Source of the DNA: an uncultured Clostridia bacterium | Lineage (GTDB): Bacteria > Bacillota > Clostridia > Christensenellales > CAG-314 | DNA: 64,000 nt | Assembly: GCA_947629985.1 (NCBI GenBank) | Contig: CANRFV010000007.1 | Span: 16,289-80,288 of the forward strand | Direction: 5' to 3' | Shown here: piece by piece, positions 42,695 through 51,073 of the stretch | How the letters are laid out: each line of letters starts with the position of its first letter | How positions within the stretch are numbered: the stretch's first letter is position 1 | The notes under the pieces: generated by a model | Told to the model about the DNA's origin: nothing | The model's database searches: none | Seen by the model: only the letters and a program-made list of their open reading frames with translations | Made by a program: the position numbers and the translations under genes

Positions 42695-43666
42695 TCAGTT
42701 TTCCCAAGCGATTTGTTGGGCGGTACGCAGGGGGTAACTTGTCAATTGGGTGCCGTCCAAGTCGGTTTTGTGCATATTTACGGCGGTAATTTGTTGATTG
42801 TTGTAGGTCGTGTAATAGTAAATGCCTTTGTCGGTGTTGCAACAGGACGAGTAGATGGTGTATTCGTAGCCGTGTTCTACGCTACAAGCGCCTTTTTGTT
42901 GCGCCACGCTGCCCAAAATATGGAAAAATTGCGCCACGCTCGACGTTTCGTCGCCGTCGCACACCGAGTTGTTGAGCACAAATGCCGCTCGCACAAAGCG
43001 CGACGCCGACGACAGATCGCCCGGCAACCCAAATCCGCCCGCGCCGCGGCTGTACGCCGTTATGTCGATATTCGGGGCAAAGCGGTTGTTTGCAATTTGG
43101 CGCGTTGCGCCCATATAGTGCGACAGGTTAAGCAAATGGAAGTCAAACGTGGGGCTGTTGGTCATTACGTTTACGGGGTTGTCGTAAACGGCAAGTCCGT
43201 TGACGGTGCTTTCCACAACGATAGACTGCGTTTTGTCTGCAATATGCCAATGCAGCGGCGACGCGGGCAGTTGATCGCTGAAATTTATTGCCGCAATGTT
43301 TACATTGCGCAACAGTTCGCGCGCTTGTTGTACGGTGGCGCATTGCGCAAGTATCCAAGGGATAAATTCAAACGGAGCGACGTTTATTTTGTCCGCCGCG
43401 GGCGGCGTGTAGTGTGCAAATTGCGGAAAGTTAAGTCCCGCAACGCTAAGCCCCTTTTCGTTGGTAGCGTCGTAGTACAGCGGATAGTTTTGCTGAACAA
43501 ACGCCATACCTATCATTGCGTAGTGCGTTTGTATTGTGTCCGCCATGCGCAGGGCAAGCGGATAGTTGCGCGGCGTTACGGTAACCGTTTCGTTGTAACT
43601 GAATTCGTAATCGAGATTGCGCCCGAAATAATGGTCGGCGCTGTTAAATGATGCAGATGTACACAT
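42695..43666 (-). CDS. Choloylglycine hydrolase family protein (bile salt hydrolase / penicillin V acylase type)
   Basis: 323 residues from the ATG at 43666. The start is decided by Cys2 (MCTSASF), which becomes the N-terminal nucleophile after Met removal; upstream in-frame codons to 43804 are rejected. Other active-site residues of the family are present: Arg16 and Asp19 (FGRNLDYEF), Asn in VAGLNF, Asn in VMTNSPTFDFHL, Arg in GDLSSASRFVRAAF. Length fits bile salt hydrolases (314-330). No signal peptide, so cytosolic, as usual in Gram-positives. It cleaves amide bonds of conjugated bile acids or related N-acyl compounds; sequence alone does not decide which. It implies life in an animal gut. 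AAGGA about 11 bases upstream; single-gene unit. Confidence 0.88.
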   Translation of the reverse strand: MCTSASFNSADHYFGRNLDYEFSYNETVTVTPRNYPLALRMADTIQTHYAMIGMAFVQQNYPLYYDATNEKGLSVAGLNFPQFAHYTPPAADKINVAPFEFIPWILAQCATVQQARELLRNVNIAAINFSDQLPASPLHWHIADKTQSIVVESTVNGLAVYDNPVNVMTNSPTFDFHLLNLSHYMGATRQIANNRFAPNIDITAYSRGAGGFGLPGDLSSASRFVRAAFVLNNSVCDGDETSSVAQFFHILGSVAQQKGACSVEHGYEYTIYSSCCNTDKGIYYYTTYNNQQITAVNMHKTDLDGTQLTSYPLRTAQQIAWEN

Positions 43667-44143
43667 TTTTGTAACCGTCCTTGTGTTAATGTCGGTAAGT
43701 ATTATAACCTGTTTTGCGGATATTTGCAATACCCGATTTGTACAACGGCAATTTCGTAATGAGATTTGTATGCGCGCGGTATATCGGTGCGGCAAGGCGT
43801 CCATGCGCGTTTATCATTGCGCGCAGCGTAACATTGCCGTCAGATGTGCGTCGTTACAGCGCACACGTCTGTTTTGTCGCAACTTCGTACAGTGTGCAGT
43901 CTCGCCCACCCCGCGCAAAAAACTCACAAGGGCAAACGCTTTGGCGGCCGCCGCAATGGTTGCAGTCAGTTATGCGCCTGCCCCGCGCGAAAAACATACT
44001 ATCTCGCCCGAATGGGACAAGGCGTCGCTTCCCGTCTCGCCTGCGCCCGCCCGCGCAAAAATATATTTGTTGCAAAACGTGCATACTACCGATATTTGTG
44101 ATACAATACAGGCAAGCGATTTGTGCCTGTAACAGGGGGCAAA
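43667..44143. other. Intergenic region upstream of the choloylglycine hydrolase gene
   Basis: A TATAAT box on the minus strand (43706-43701) probably serves the hydrolase gene. The rest is GC-rich with repeated C-CGCCC-GCGCAAAAA patterns (near 43908, 43979, 44047). No gene supported. Confidence 0.5.
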
Positions 44144-44605
44144 ATGAGCAAAAATTTACCTGTTTGCGTGGCGTTGGCGTTTTTGTGCGTCGCGTCCGTA
44201 TTGATGGGAGATGCGGCAATGCAAGTACAGGGCGGCAAACTAAGCAGCGACAACGGCAATCCCTTTGTGGTATTTACAAGCGCGCAACAGTTGCGCGAGT
44301 ATTCTCGGCAGCACAAGGGCGACTTTTTTAACCTTTCCGCGCGGCAGTGCGCCAAGTATACCGACGAATTTTTTGCCGAAAGCGCGTTGGTTATGTTTTT
44401 GACCGACGGAATGAGCGGCAGTATCAAGGTAAAGTGCGAAGGTTACGCGTTTTCCGACGGCAAACTGCTCGTAACCGTGCGCGAAAGCAGTCCGCCAATG
44501 CACACAATGGACCTTAAATACAACGTGCTTACCGTTGCCGTTCCGCAAGATATCGCACGCAAAATCACATCGGTTGCAATACGCAGTTATCGTGTGGATA
44601 TCTGA
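44144..44605 (+). CDS. Small exported protein, possibly PrcB_C-like
   Basis: 153 residues from the ATG at 44144 (AGGGGG 7 bases upstream). Signal peptide (about 1-27, LPVCVALAFLCVASVLMG) without a clear lipobox. The mature part has a small beta-rich domain: DEFFAESALVMFLT, GSIKVKCEGYAFSDGKLLVT, VAVPQDIARKI, reminiscent of the protease-complex PrcB C-terminal domain of Firmicutes; this is a pattern impression, not a verified match. Function unknown. Stands alone between two GC-rich spacers. Confidence 0.55.
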   Translation: MSKNLPVCVALAFLCVASVLMGDAAMQVQGGKLSSDNGNPFVVFTSAQQLREYSRQHKGDFFNLSARQCAKYTDEFFAESALVMFLTDGMSGSIKVKCEGYAFSDGKLLVTVRESSPPMHTMDLKYNVLTVAVPQDIARKITSVAIRSYRVDI

Positions 44606-44867
44606 CCGCGCACAAATTGGGCGTTGGCGCCGGTTGCCGTCGTCGGTTGTTGCGTTGGCATACCGCCGTGCGCTTACAAAACATATCGTCGCGCAATCGT
44701 CGTGCGCGTAACGGGCGGTAATTTGCGGCAGGGCGCGTGTTGTATTTCCGCGGGCGCAGGGGTCGTATGCGGCAATATGGGCGCAAATCAAGCGCGATTT
44801 GCGCAAACAATAGACAAAAAATCGGTAATGTGCAATAATATGTTTGTAACAAATTTCGGAGATAATT

Positions 44868-46019
44868 ATGAAAGTAACAAATGACATTTTTTACGTGGGC
44901 GTAAACGACCGCGAAATAGACCTATTCGAAGGGCAGTACGTTGTTCCCAACGGCATGGCGTACAACAGTTATGTAATAGCGGACGACAAAGTTGCCGTTA
45001 TGGACACCGTCGACGCGCGCTTTTCCGCGCAGTGGCTGGGCAACATCGAGCGCGTTTTGGGCGATCGCAAGCCCGATTACCTTATTATTCAGCACGTCGA
45101 ACCCGACCATTCATCCGGCATAGCCGATTTTGTCGCGCGCTATCCCGACGTTACGGTTGTTGCCAATGCCAAGGCGTGGCTACTCATCAACAACTTTTAC
45201 GGCGCGCAATTGTGCGGCAATCGCATTACGCTGAACGACGGCGATTCGCTTTGCTTGGGCGCGCACACTCTTACATTTATTTTTGCGCCTATGGTGCATT
45301 GGCCGGAAGTTACCGTTACGTACGACAGCGCCGACAAGGTGTTGTTTTCCGCCGACGGCTTTGGCAAATTCGGCGCATTGGACGCGGACGAAGATTGGGA
45401 TTGCGAAGCGCGCAGATATTACTTCGGCATAGTGGGCAAGTACGGCGTATCGGTGCAGGCGTTGCTCAAAAAAGCCGCCGCGCTGGATATTGACATTATC
45501 TGCCCCTTGCACGGACCTGTTTTGCGCGAAAATCTCGGCTATTACCTTAATTTATACAATATTTGGTCGTCCTACGGCGTGGAAAGCGACGGCGTGATGA
45601 TCGCGTACACTTCGGTATACGGGCACACCAAGGCGGCGGCGGAATATCTTGCCGAGCGCCTTAAAGACAACGGTTGCGCCAAAGTGGTGCTGTGCGACCT
45701 TGCTCGCAGCGATATGGCGGAAGCGGTAGAGGACGCTTTTCGTTACGGCAAATTGGTGTTGGCGTCCACAACGTACAACGCGTCGGTATTTCCCTTTATG
45801 CACGATTTTGTCGATCGCCTTGCAGAACACAATTACCAAAACCGTACCGTTGCCGTCATCGAAAACGGCAGTTGGGCGCCCATGGCAGCAAAGGCGATAA
45901 CGGGCGTGCTTGCCCCTTGCAAAAATATCAATTGGGCGGGCACGGTTACCATAATGTCGGCGCTTACCCGGCAAAATTTGGAGCAACTTGACGCGCTTGC
46001 GGCAACTTTGTGCAAATAA
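44868..46019 (+). CDS. fprA: Flavodiiron protein (oxygen/nitric oxide reductase, FprA type)
   Basis: 383 residues. The metallo-beta-lactamase-like domain has all diiron ligands: H76-x-E78-x-D80-H81 (QHVEPDHS), H144 (MVHWPE), D163 (SADGFG), H215 (CPLHGP). The flavodoxin domain starts near 243 (VMIAYTSVYGHTKAAAEYLA) and binds FMN. No rubredoxin or flavin-reductase extension, so it needs an external electron donor. It reduces O2 to water and/or NO to N2O in the cytosol and protects anaerobes. Monocistronic as far as visible. Confidence 0.95.
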   Translation: MKVTNDIFYVGVNDREIDLFEGQYVVPNGMAYNSYVIADDKVAVMDTVDARFSAQWLGNIERVLGDRKPDYLIIQHVEPDHSSGIADFVARYPDVTVVANAKAWLLINNFYGAQLCGNRITLNDGDSLCLGAHTLTFIFAPMVHWPEVTVTYDSADKVLFSADGFGKFGALDADEDWDCEARRYYFGIVGKYGVSVQALLKKAAALDIDIICPLHGPVLRENLGYYLNLYNIWSSYGVESDGVMIAYTSVYGHTKAAAEYLAERLKDNGCAKVVLCDLARSDMAEAVEDAFRYGKLVLASTTYNASVFPFMHDFVDRLAEHNYQNRTVAVIENGSWAPMAAKAITGVLAPCKNINWAGTVTIMSALTRQNLEQLDALAATLCK

Positions 46020-46420
46020 CGCATGTTTACGTTGCAATTGCGGCTGTTGGGGCATATTATATACGCAATTTGTTGCAACGCGTCTGCAATACTCGGATAT
46101 TTGTATTCAAGTCGGCAATTTGCGTAAATAATGCCGCAATCCAATGTCGCTTGGGCGGATAATTTTGCCGCATACGGCAATTCGGCACGCGGTATCATTG
46201 CATATCGACAACAAACCAAGTTTTGTAAACAGATATTCGCACCCGAGAGCCGAACGCGCAATAAATAAGTTGCGAAGTATTCCAAATGGAAGCACATCGG
46301 CAAATTTCAATGCAATTACGATAAATCAAATGTAACGCCGCTACATTCCGATAGAACATCGATAAAAAACATCGCAGAATTAAAAGTACGAAAACAAAAA
46401 TTAATAACTTTTTACACACA

Positions 46421-46453
46421 AAAACCGCTTTCCCGTATTGGGAGAGCGGTTTT
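46421..46453. terminator. Hairpin terminator
   Basis: AAAACCGCTTTCCC (46421-46434) pairs with GGGAGAGCGGTTTT (46440-46453), one mismatch, loop GTATT. T-rich on both strands. It lies about 400 bases past the flavodiiron stop, so it may terminate a vanished gene. Confidence 0.7.
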
Positions 46454-46620
46454 GTGTTATTTTCTTGTCGTTTTACACATTATTTCTTTTGCGACAATTA
46501 TATCGTTTATGTAAAGTGGGCATTATGTAATTCCGTACATTGTTTATTGAATAATTTTATTATGAAATTTTACTTTTCGTACTGTTTTTGTAATATTAGT
46601 TTTGTTTGTTTTTTTACGCG

Positions 46621-46716
46621 TTATTTGTCCGTGCGACCGAGCAAATAGTCGATTGTAACGTCGAATATGTCAGCCAAAGCAATCAGAGTTTGGTAATCGG
46701 CTTGCCTTTTGCCCGA
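46621..46716 (-). pseudogene. Remnant of an XRE-family (Cro/CI) regulator C-terminus
   Basis: 31 codons on the minus strand, SGKRQADYQTLIALADIFDV then TIDYLLGRTDK and TAA. This is the standard end of an HTH_XRE domain (GKRQPdxxtLxxlAdxfxVsxDYLLGRtd). An in-frame stop (46719-46717) precedes it and the rest of the helix-turn-helix is absent. Confidence 0.6.
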
Positions 46717-46755
46717 TTAGTACCGTCAATCCGTATTGTGCGGTGTGGGGGCATG

Positions 46756-47322
46756 TCAGGCTTTAAGGTTGTATTTTTGCATAACTTTGTCAAGTTCTTC
46801 GCCGTGTAGGTAGTCGAACAGCGCGTCTGCGGCGCGGTCGAGTACGGGGTCGAGCAGCGCGTGATCGTCGTCGGTTACCTGCGAAAGCACGTAATCTATC
46901 AGCGCCATCGGCGTTTGTTTGCCTATGCCCACGCGCATACGGGCAAAGTCGTCGGTGCCCAGCATTTGCACGATGTTGCGCATGCCGTTGTGGCTTCCCG
47001 CAGAGCCGTTGTGGCGTATACGCAAACTGCCCATCGGTATGTCTACGTCGTCGTAAACCACAACAAGATGTCCGTATTCTACTTTGTATTTGCGGCACAG
47101 TTCGGCAACCGCCTGTCCGCTAAGGTTCATATATGTTACAGGCTTGGCAATAATAACTTTTGCGCCGTTTATTTTGGCGTGGGCAGTAACGGCGCAACAT
47201 TCGCCCTTGGTAAATTGAACGTTCAATTTGGCGGCAAGTCTGTCTGCGCAGTTGAAGCCCATATTGTGGAAAGTATTGTAATATTTTTGTTCGGGATTAC
47301 CCAATCCTACAACCAGATACAT
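46756..47322 (-). CDS. pth: Peptidyl-tRNA hydrolase
   Basis: 188 residues. VGLGNPEQKYYNTFHNMGF includes the catalytic His; KPVTYMNLSGQAV, YDDVDIPMGSLRIRHNGSAG and HNGMRNI are the family substrate-binding segments. Recycles tRNA from dropped-off peptidyl-tRNA. It faces away from mfd; in many Firmicutes the two point the same way. Confidence 0.97.
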   Translation of the reverse strand: MYLVVGLGNPEQKYYNTFHNMGFNCADRLAAKLNVQFTKGECCAVTAHAKINGAKVIIAKPVTYMNLSGQAVAELCRKYKVEYGHLVVVYDDVDIPMGSLRIRHNGSAGSHNGMRNIVQMLGTDDFARMRVGIGKQTPMALIDYVLSQVTDDDHALLDPVLDRAADALFDYLHGEELDKVMQKYNLKA

Positions 47323-47451
47323 TGCGTTTTCCTGTTACGGCGGATATAAATATTGCCGCTTGCCGCGCATATTTTGCCGTGCGGGCGGCTGTTATTACCG
47401 TATTTTTAATAATATCACATTTGTTGCAAATTGTAAATGTTTGTCAGGCGG

Positions 47452-47480
47452 TTTACAATTGCAAGTTGTTGTGGTAAACT
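47452..47480 (+). promoter_or_regulatory. Promoter of mfd
   Basis: TTTACA (47452-47457), 17-base spacer, TAAACT (47475-47480). The expected transcript start is within about 10 bases of the ATG at 47498, which favours the second ATG at 47528 or leaderless initiation. Confidence 0.55.
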
Positions 47481-47497
47481 ACATTAAGTAAACAAGC

Positions 47498-50400
47498 ATG
47501 CGCAAGCGTGCAAAAAACGAGCAAAATATGCACGGTTTTTTCGACAAGGTAAATAACGTACAGGCATATCGCAATTTGCTTGCAGATACCCGCGACAAAA
47601 AATTTGTCGCGGCTTTTGGCGTGCAACCAAACGAAAAACCCTTTATCGCCGCCAATACCGACGGCTTTTGTTTGTATGTAACGTCGGATTACGTCGAAGC
47701 GCAGCGGGTATTTCGCACGATCTGTGCCATCGCGCCCGAGCGCAACACGGTATATCTTCCGCACAAGGACGACGTATTGCTGTACAAGAGCAACGCGTCG
47801 CATAACGGCGTATACACCCGCAACCGCGCGTTGTATTCCATATTGAACGGTGCCGACTGCGCGGTAACGTGCGTCGAAGCGTTGTTGCAATATTTACCGT
47901 CGCGCGATATTTTTGCAAACGACTGCTTCGCTTTGCAAACGGGGTTGTGTTACGACTTTGCAATGCTGTCCGCCAAGTTGACGAAAATAGGTTACGCGCG
48001 CGTGGACGGAATAGGCGGCGAAGGTCAGTTTGTGTTGCGCGGCGACATTTTGGATATAAGCATGCCTTTCGGCGAAAGGTATCGCGTCGACTTTTGGGAC
48101 GATCAAATCGAGTCGGTACGCCGAGTAAACGACGACGGTTCGTCCGCCGAAGCCGTAAACCAAGTAAACGTTTACCCGTTGTACGATACCGTCGGCTTGG
48201 GCAGCGCCGCATTGGACAAGTTGCGGCAATATGCGGCAGCGCAGGCGCGCAAAAACAAACTTTCGCCCAACGCGCAGGCTCGGCTTGCGCAAATAACCGA
48301 CGAATTGACGGTGCTTTCGGGCGGACGGCGCGCCTACAGCGGTTGGCTTACGCCCTTTACCGACAACTCGGTATTGCAGGATTATTTGCCTGCCGACGCC
48401 ACGGTGTTTTGGGACGAGCCCAAGTTGCTGTCCGCGCGTATCGCATTTGTCTGCCGTGAACACGCCGAGCGCGTAGCCAATTTGTCCGCCGCGGGCGAAG
48501 TGCTTGCCGCGCATTACAATTCGTTGCGTGCGGACAACTCGGTATTTCAATGCGATTGCGCGCAGATTTCGTTGCAAACATTACCTTATCAAAGCGACTT
48601 TTTCCGTCCGCAGGCGATACACACGTTCAAGACGGGCGCCGTATCCGATTACGCGGCAAAAGAGGACTTGCTGGCTACGGATATAAAAAATTGGCTGCGT
48701 TTGGGGTACGAAACGGTTATTTTTGCCGGTAGCGACGGCGTAAAAGCCACTAAAGACAAGTTGGCGGGGCTGGGCGTGTACGTGTCCGACGCCGACAAGT
48801 TGCAGCCCCATTCCGCCGACGGGCTTATCGTACCCATCGGCATAGAAAAAGGTTTTGTGTCGCACAGCAACAAACTTGCGGTAATAGGCACTCGCAATAT
48901 CGGGCGCGGACTTAAAAGTCAAACTTTGTCCGGAGGTGTGGGTAAACAGGCATTTTTGTCCGTGGAAAAGGGCGATTACGTTGTACACGACATTCACGGC
49001 ATCGGTCTGTGCGAAGGCATACAAAAAATTACCGCGGCAAGCGGCGAGCAGAAAGATTACATCGTTGTGCTGTACAAAAACGGCGACAGGCTGTACGTGC
49101 CCGTGGACGCGACCAATTTGCTGTCGCGCTATTCGGGCGGCGAACACCCGACTTTGTCCCGCTTGGGCGGCGAGGACTTTGCCAAGGTAAAAGCCAAGGT
49201 AAAGTCGAGCGTAAAGGAAATGTCCGTCAATTTGTTGCAACTGTACGCTCAACGCAGACAGCCGCGCGGTTTCAAATATACCGTCGATACCTATCTCGAC
49301 GAAGAATTCGAGCAATATTTTCCCTACAAAGCCACGGAAGATCAACTGCGCTGTCAGGCGGACATAGTAAAAGATCTTACAAGCGACAAAATAATGGACA
49401 GACTGCTGGTGGGAGACGTGGGCTACGGCAAAACCGAAGTGGCAATGCGCGCCGCGTTCGACGTGGTAAGCAACGGCTATCAAGTGGCGGTATTGGCGCC
49501 CACGACAATTCTTACCGAACAGCATTACAACACCTTTTGCGAACGAATGTCGCACTTCGACGTACACGTTGCGTGTCTTAACCGTTTTCGCAGCGCCGAA
49601 GAAGTAAAGCAAATACTAAGCGATCTTGCGCAGGGCAAGATAGATATAATTATCGGTACGCACCGTCTGTTGTCGTCCGACGTGCATTTTGCCCGTCTGG
49701 GCTTGCTTGTGCTGGACGAAGAACAGCGTTTCGGAGTTGAACACAAGGAAAAAATAAAGGCGCTCAAAACCAACGTGGACGTGTTGACTATGTCCGCAAC
49801 GCCCATTCCGCGCACATTGCATATGGCGCTTTCCGGCATACGCGACATCTCCACAATATCCACCCCGCCCGTAGAACGCATTGCGGTGGAAACCTTTGTG
49901 GTGGAAGAAAGCGACGCGTTGCTGTGCGACGTCATCACGCGCGAACTTGCCCGCGGCGGACAGGTCTACTGCGTGTACAACAAGGTGCAATTCATCGACG
50001 CATTTGCGCGTAATTTGTCCGAATTGCTACCCCATATTAAAATAATCGTCGCCCACGGGCAGATGGACGAAATGCAGTTGGAGGACGCGGTAGTGGGGTT
50101 TGCCCACGGCAAAGGCGACGTGCTTGTGTGTACCACAATAATCGAAAACGGCATCGACATACCCAACGTAAACACTCTTATCGTAATCGACTCCGACAAA
50201 TTGGGCTTGTCGCAACTGTATCAATTGCGCGGACGCGTGGGACGCAGTAACCGTTTGGCGTATGCGTATTTTACATACCGCCGCGACAAAATATTAAACG
50301 AAGTTGCCTACAAACGCTTGTCGTCCATAACCGAATACAGCGAATTGGGCAGCGGTTTCAAAATAGCGATGAAAGATCTGGAAATTCGCGGCGCGGGCAA

Positions 50401-50950
50401 TATTTTGGGGCGCGAACAGCACGGGCATATGATGAAAGTGGGGTACGATATGTACGCCCGTCTGCTCAAAGAAGCCGTTGCCGAACTTAAAGGCGAACAA
50501 GTAAAGAGCAAATTGAACACCGACGTGGAAATAGACATCGAAGCCTACGCTCCCGATACGTATATCGTACTGCAAACGGACAGGATCAATTTTTACAGGC
50601 AGTTGGCTTCCTGCGAAACGTTGCAACAAATAGATAGCGTAAAAGCGCGCATAACCGACATATACGGCGTGCCGCCGCAACAGGTGGACAATCTGTTCGA
50701 CATCGCGCGGCTCAAAGTATTGGCAAACAAGGCGGGCATTGCCAAGGTGTCCGTCCGTTCGGGCAGGGGCGAATTGGTATTTGCCGACAAACAGTCGATG
50801 ATGCGCAGGGAAGTTTTCGAAGCGTTGTCCAAGGCGGGCGAACGCGTAACGGCGTCGTCGGGAAGTTATTCGATAGTATTTGCGTCTCCCGATTTTATGC
50901 AAAAACGCCGTCTGACCGACGCAATGACGGAATTTTTGCAAAGTATTTGA
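47498..50950 (+). CDS. mfd: Transcription-repair coupling factor Mfd
   Basis: 1150 residues. UvrB-homology N-terminal part, CarD-like RNA polymerase interaction domain (about 485-555: FLSVEKGDYVVHDIHGIGL), then the RecG-like translocase with Walker A GDVGYGKTE, DEEQRFG, SATPIPRT and QLRGRVGRS, and the TRCF C-terminal domain. It removes RNA polymerase stalled at DNA damage and recruits UvrA. Start at 47498 or 47528 (MHGFFDK); neither has a good ribosome site. The downstream lipoprotein has its own promoter. Confidence 0.97.
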   Translation: MRKRAKNEQNMHGFFDKVNNVQAYRNLLADTRDKKFVAAFGVQPNEKPFIAANTDGFCLYVTSDYVEAQRVFRTICAIAPERNTVYLPHKDDVLLYKSNASHNGVYTRNRALYSILNGADCAVTCVEALLQYLPSRDIFANDCFALQTGLCYDFAMLSAKLTKIGYARVDGIGGEGQFVLRGDILDISMPFGERYRVDFWDDQIESVRRVNDDGSSAEAVNQVNVYPLYDTVGLGSAALDKLRQYAAAQARKNKLSPNAQARLAQITDELTVLSGGRRAYSGWLTPFTDNSVLQDYLPADATVFWDEPKLLSARIAFVCREHAERVANLSAAGEVLAAHYNSLRADNSVFQCDCAQISLQTLPYQSDFFRPQAIHTFKTGAVSDYAAKEDLLATDIKNWLRLGYETVIFAGSDGVKATKDKLAGLGVYVSDADKLQPHSADGLIVPIGIEKGFVSHSNKLAVIGTRNIGRGLKSQTLSGGVGKQAFLSVEKGDYVVHDIHGIGLCEGIQKITAASGEQKDYIVVLYKNGDRLYVPVDATNLLSRYSGGEHPTLSRLGGEDFAKVKAKVKSSVKEMSVNLLQLYAQRRQPRGFKYTVDTYLDEEFEQYFPYKATEDQLRCQADIVKDLTSDKIMDRLLVGDVGYGKTEVAMRAAFDVVSNGYQVAVLAPTTILTEQHYNTFCERMSHFDVHVACLNRFRSAEEVKQILSDLAQGKIDIIIGTHRLLSSDVHFARLGLLVLDEEQRFGVEHKEKIKALKTNVDVLTMSATPIPRTLHMALSGIRDISTISTPPVERIAVETFVVEESDALLCDVITRELARGGQVYCVYNKVQFIDAFARNLSELLPHIKIIVAHGQMDEMQLEDAVVGFAHGKGDVLVCTTIIENGIDIPNVNTLIVIDSDKLGLSQLYQLRGRVGRSNRLAYAYFTYRRDKILNEVAYKRLSSITEYSELGSGFKIAMKDLEIRGAGNILGREQHGHMMKVGYDMYARLLKEAVAELKGEQVKSKLNTDVEIDIEAYAPDTYIVLQTDRINFYRQLASCETLQQIDSVKARITDIYGVPPQQVDNLFDIARLKVLANKAGIAKVSVRSGRGELVFADKQSMMRREVFEALSKAGERVTASSGSYSIVFASPDFMQKRRLTDAMTEFLQSI

Positions 50951-50980
50951 AGTTATTGCAGACAAAATGGGGCAAAGCGC

Positions 50981-51009
50981 TTGCCAATTAGTAAGTAAAA
51001 ATGTATAAT
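50981..51009 (+). promoter_or_regulatory. Promoter of PrsA-like lipoprotein gene
   Basis: TTGCCA (50981-50986), 17-base spacer, perfect TATAAT (51004-51009). Confidence 0.75.
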
Positions 51010-51073
51010 ATAAAAGCATAATGTGGCGGTATGTCCTTCGAAACGCCGTCATTAAGGTTAGGAGCAAACGAAA

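Larger units (their letters stand above)
46020..46755. other. Intergenic region between flavodiiron gene and pth
   Basis: 46020-46420 holds nothing I can name. A strong hairpin lies at 46421-46453. 46460-46620 is AT-rich. 46621-46716 holds a regulator remnant. Confidence 0.6.

Noticed and set aside
46195..46419. Minus-strand frame with a hydrophobic start (MCKKLLIFVFVLLILRC)
   Set aside because: No ribosome site or family, and the hydrophobic run arises from an A-rich plus-strand stretch; not convincing as a gene.
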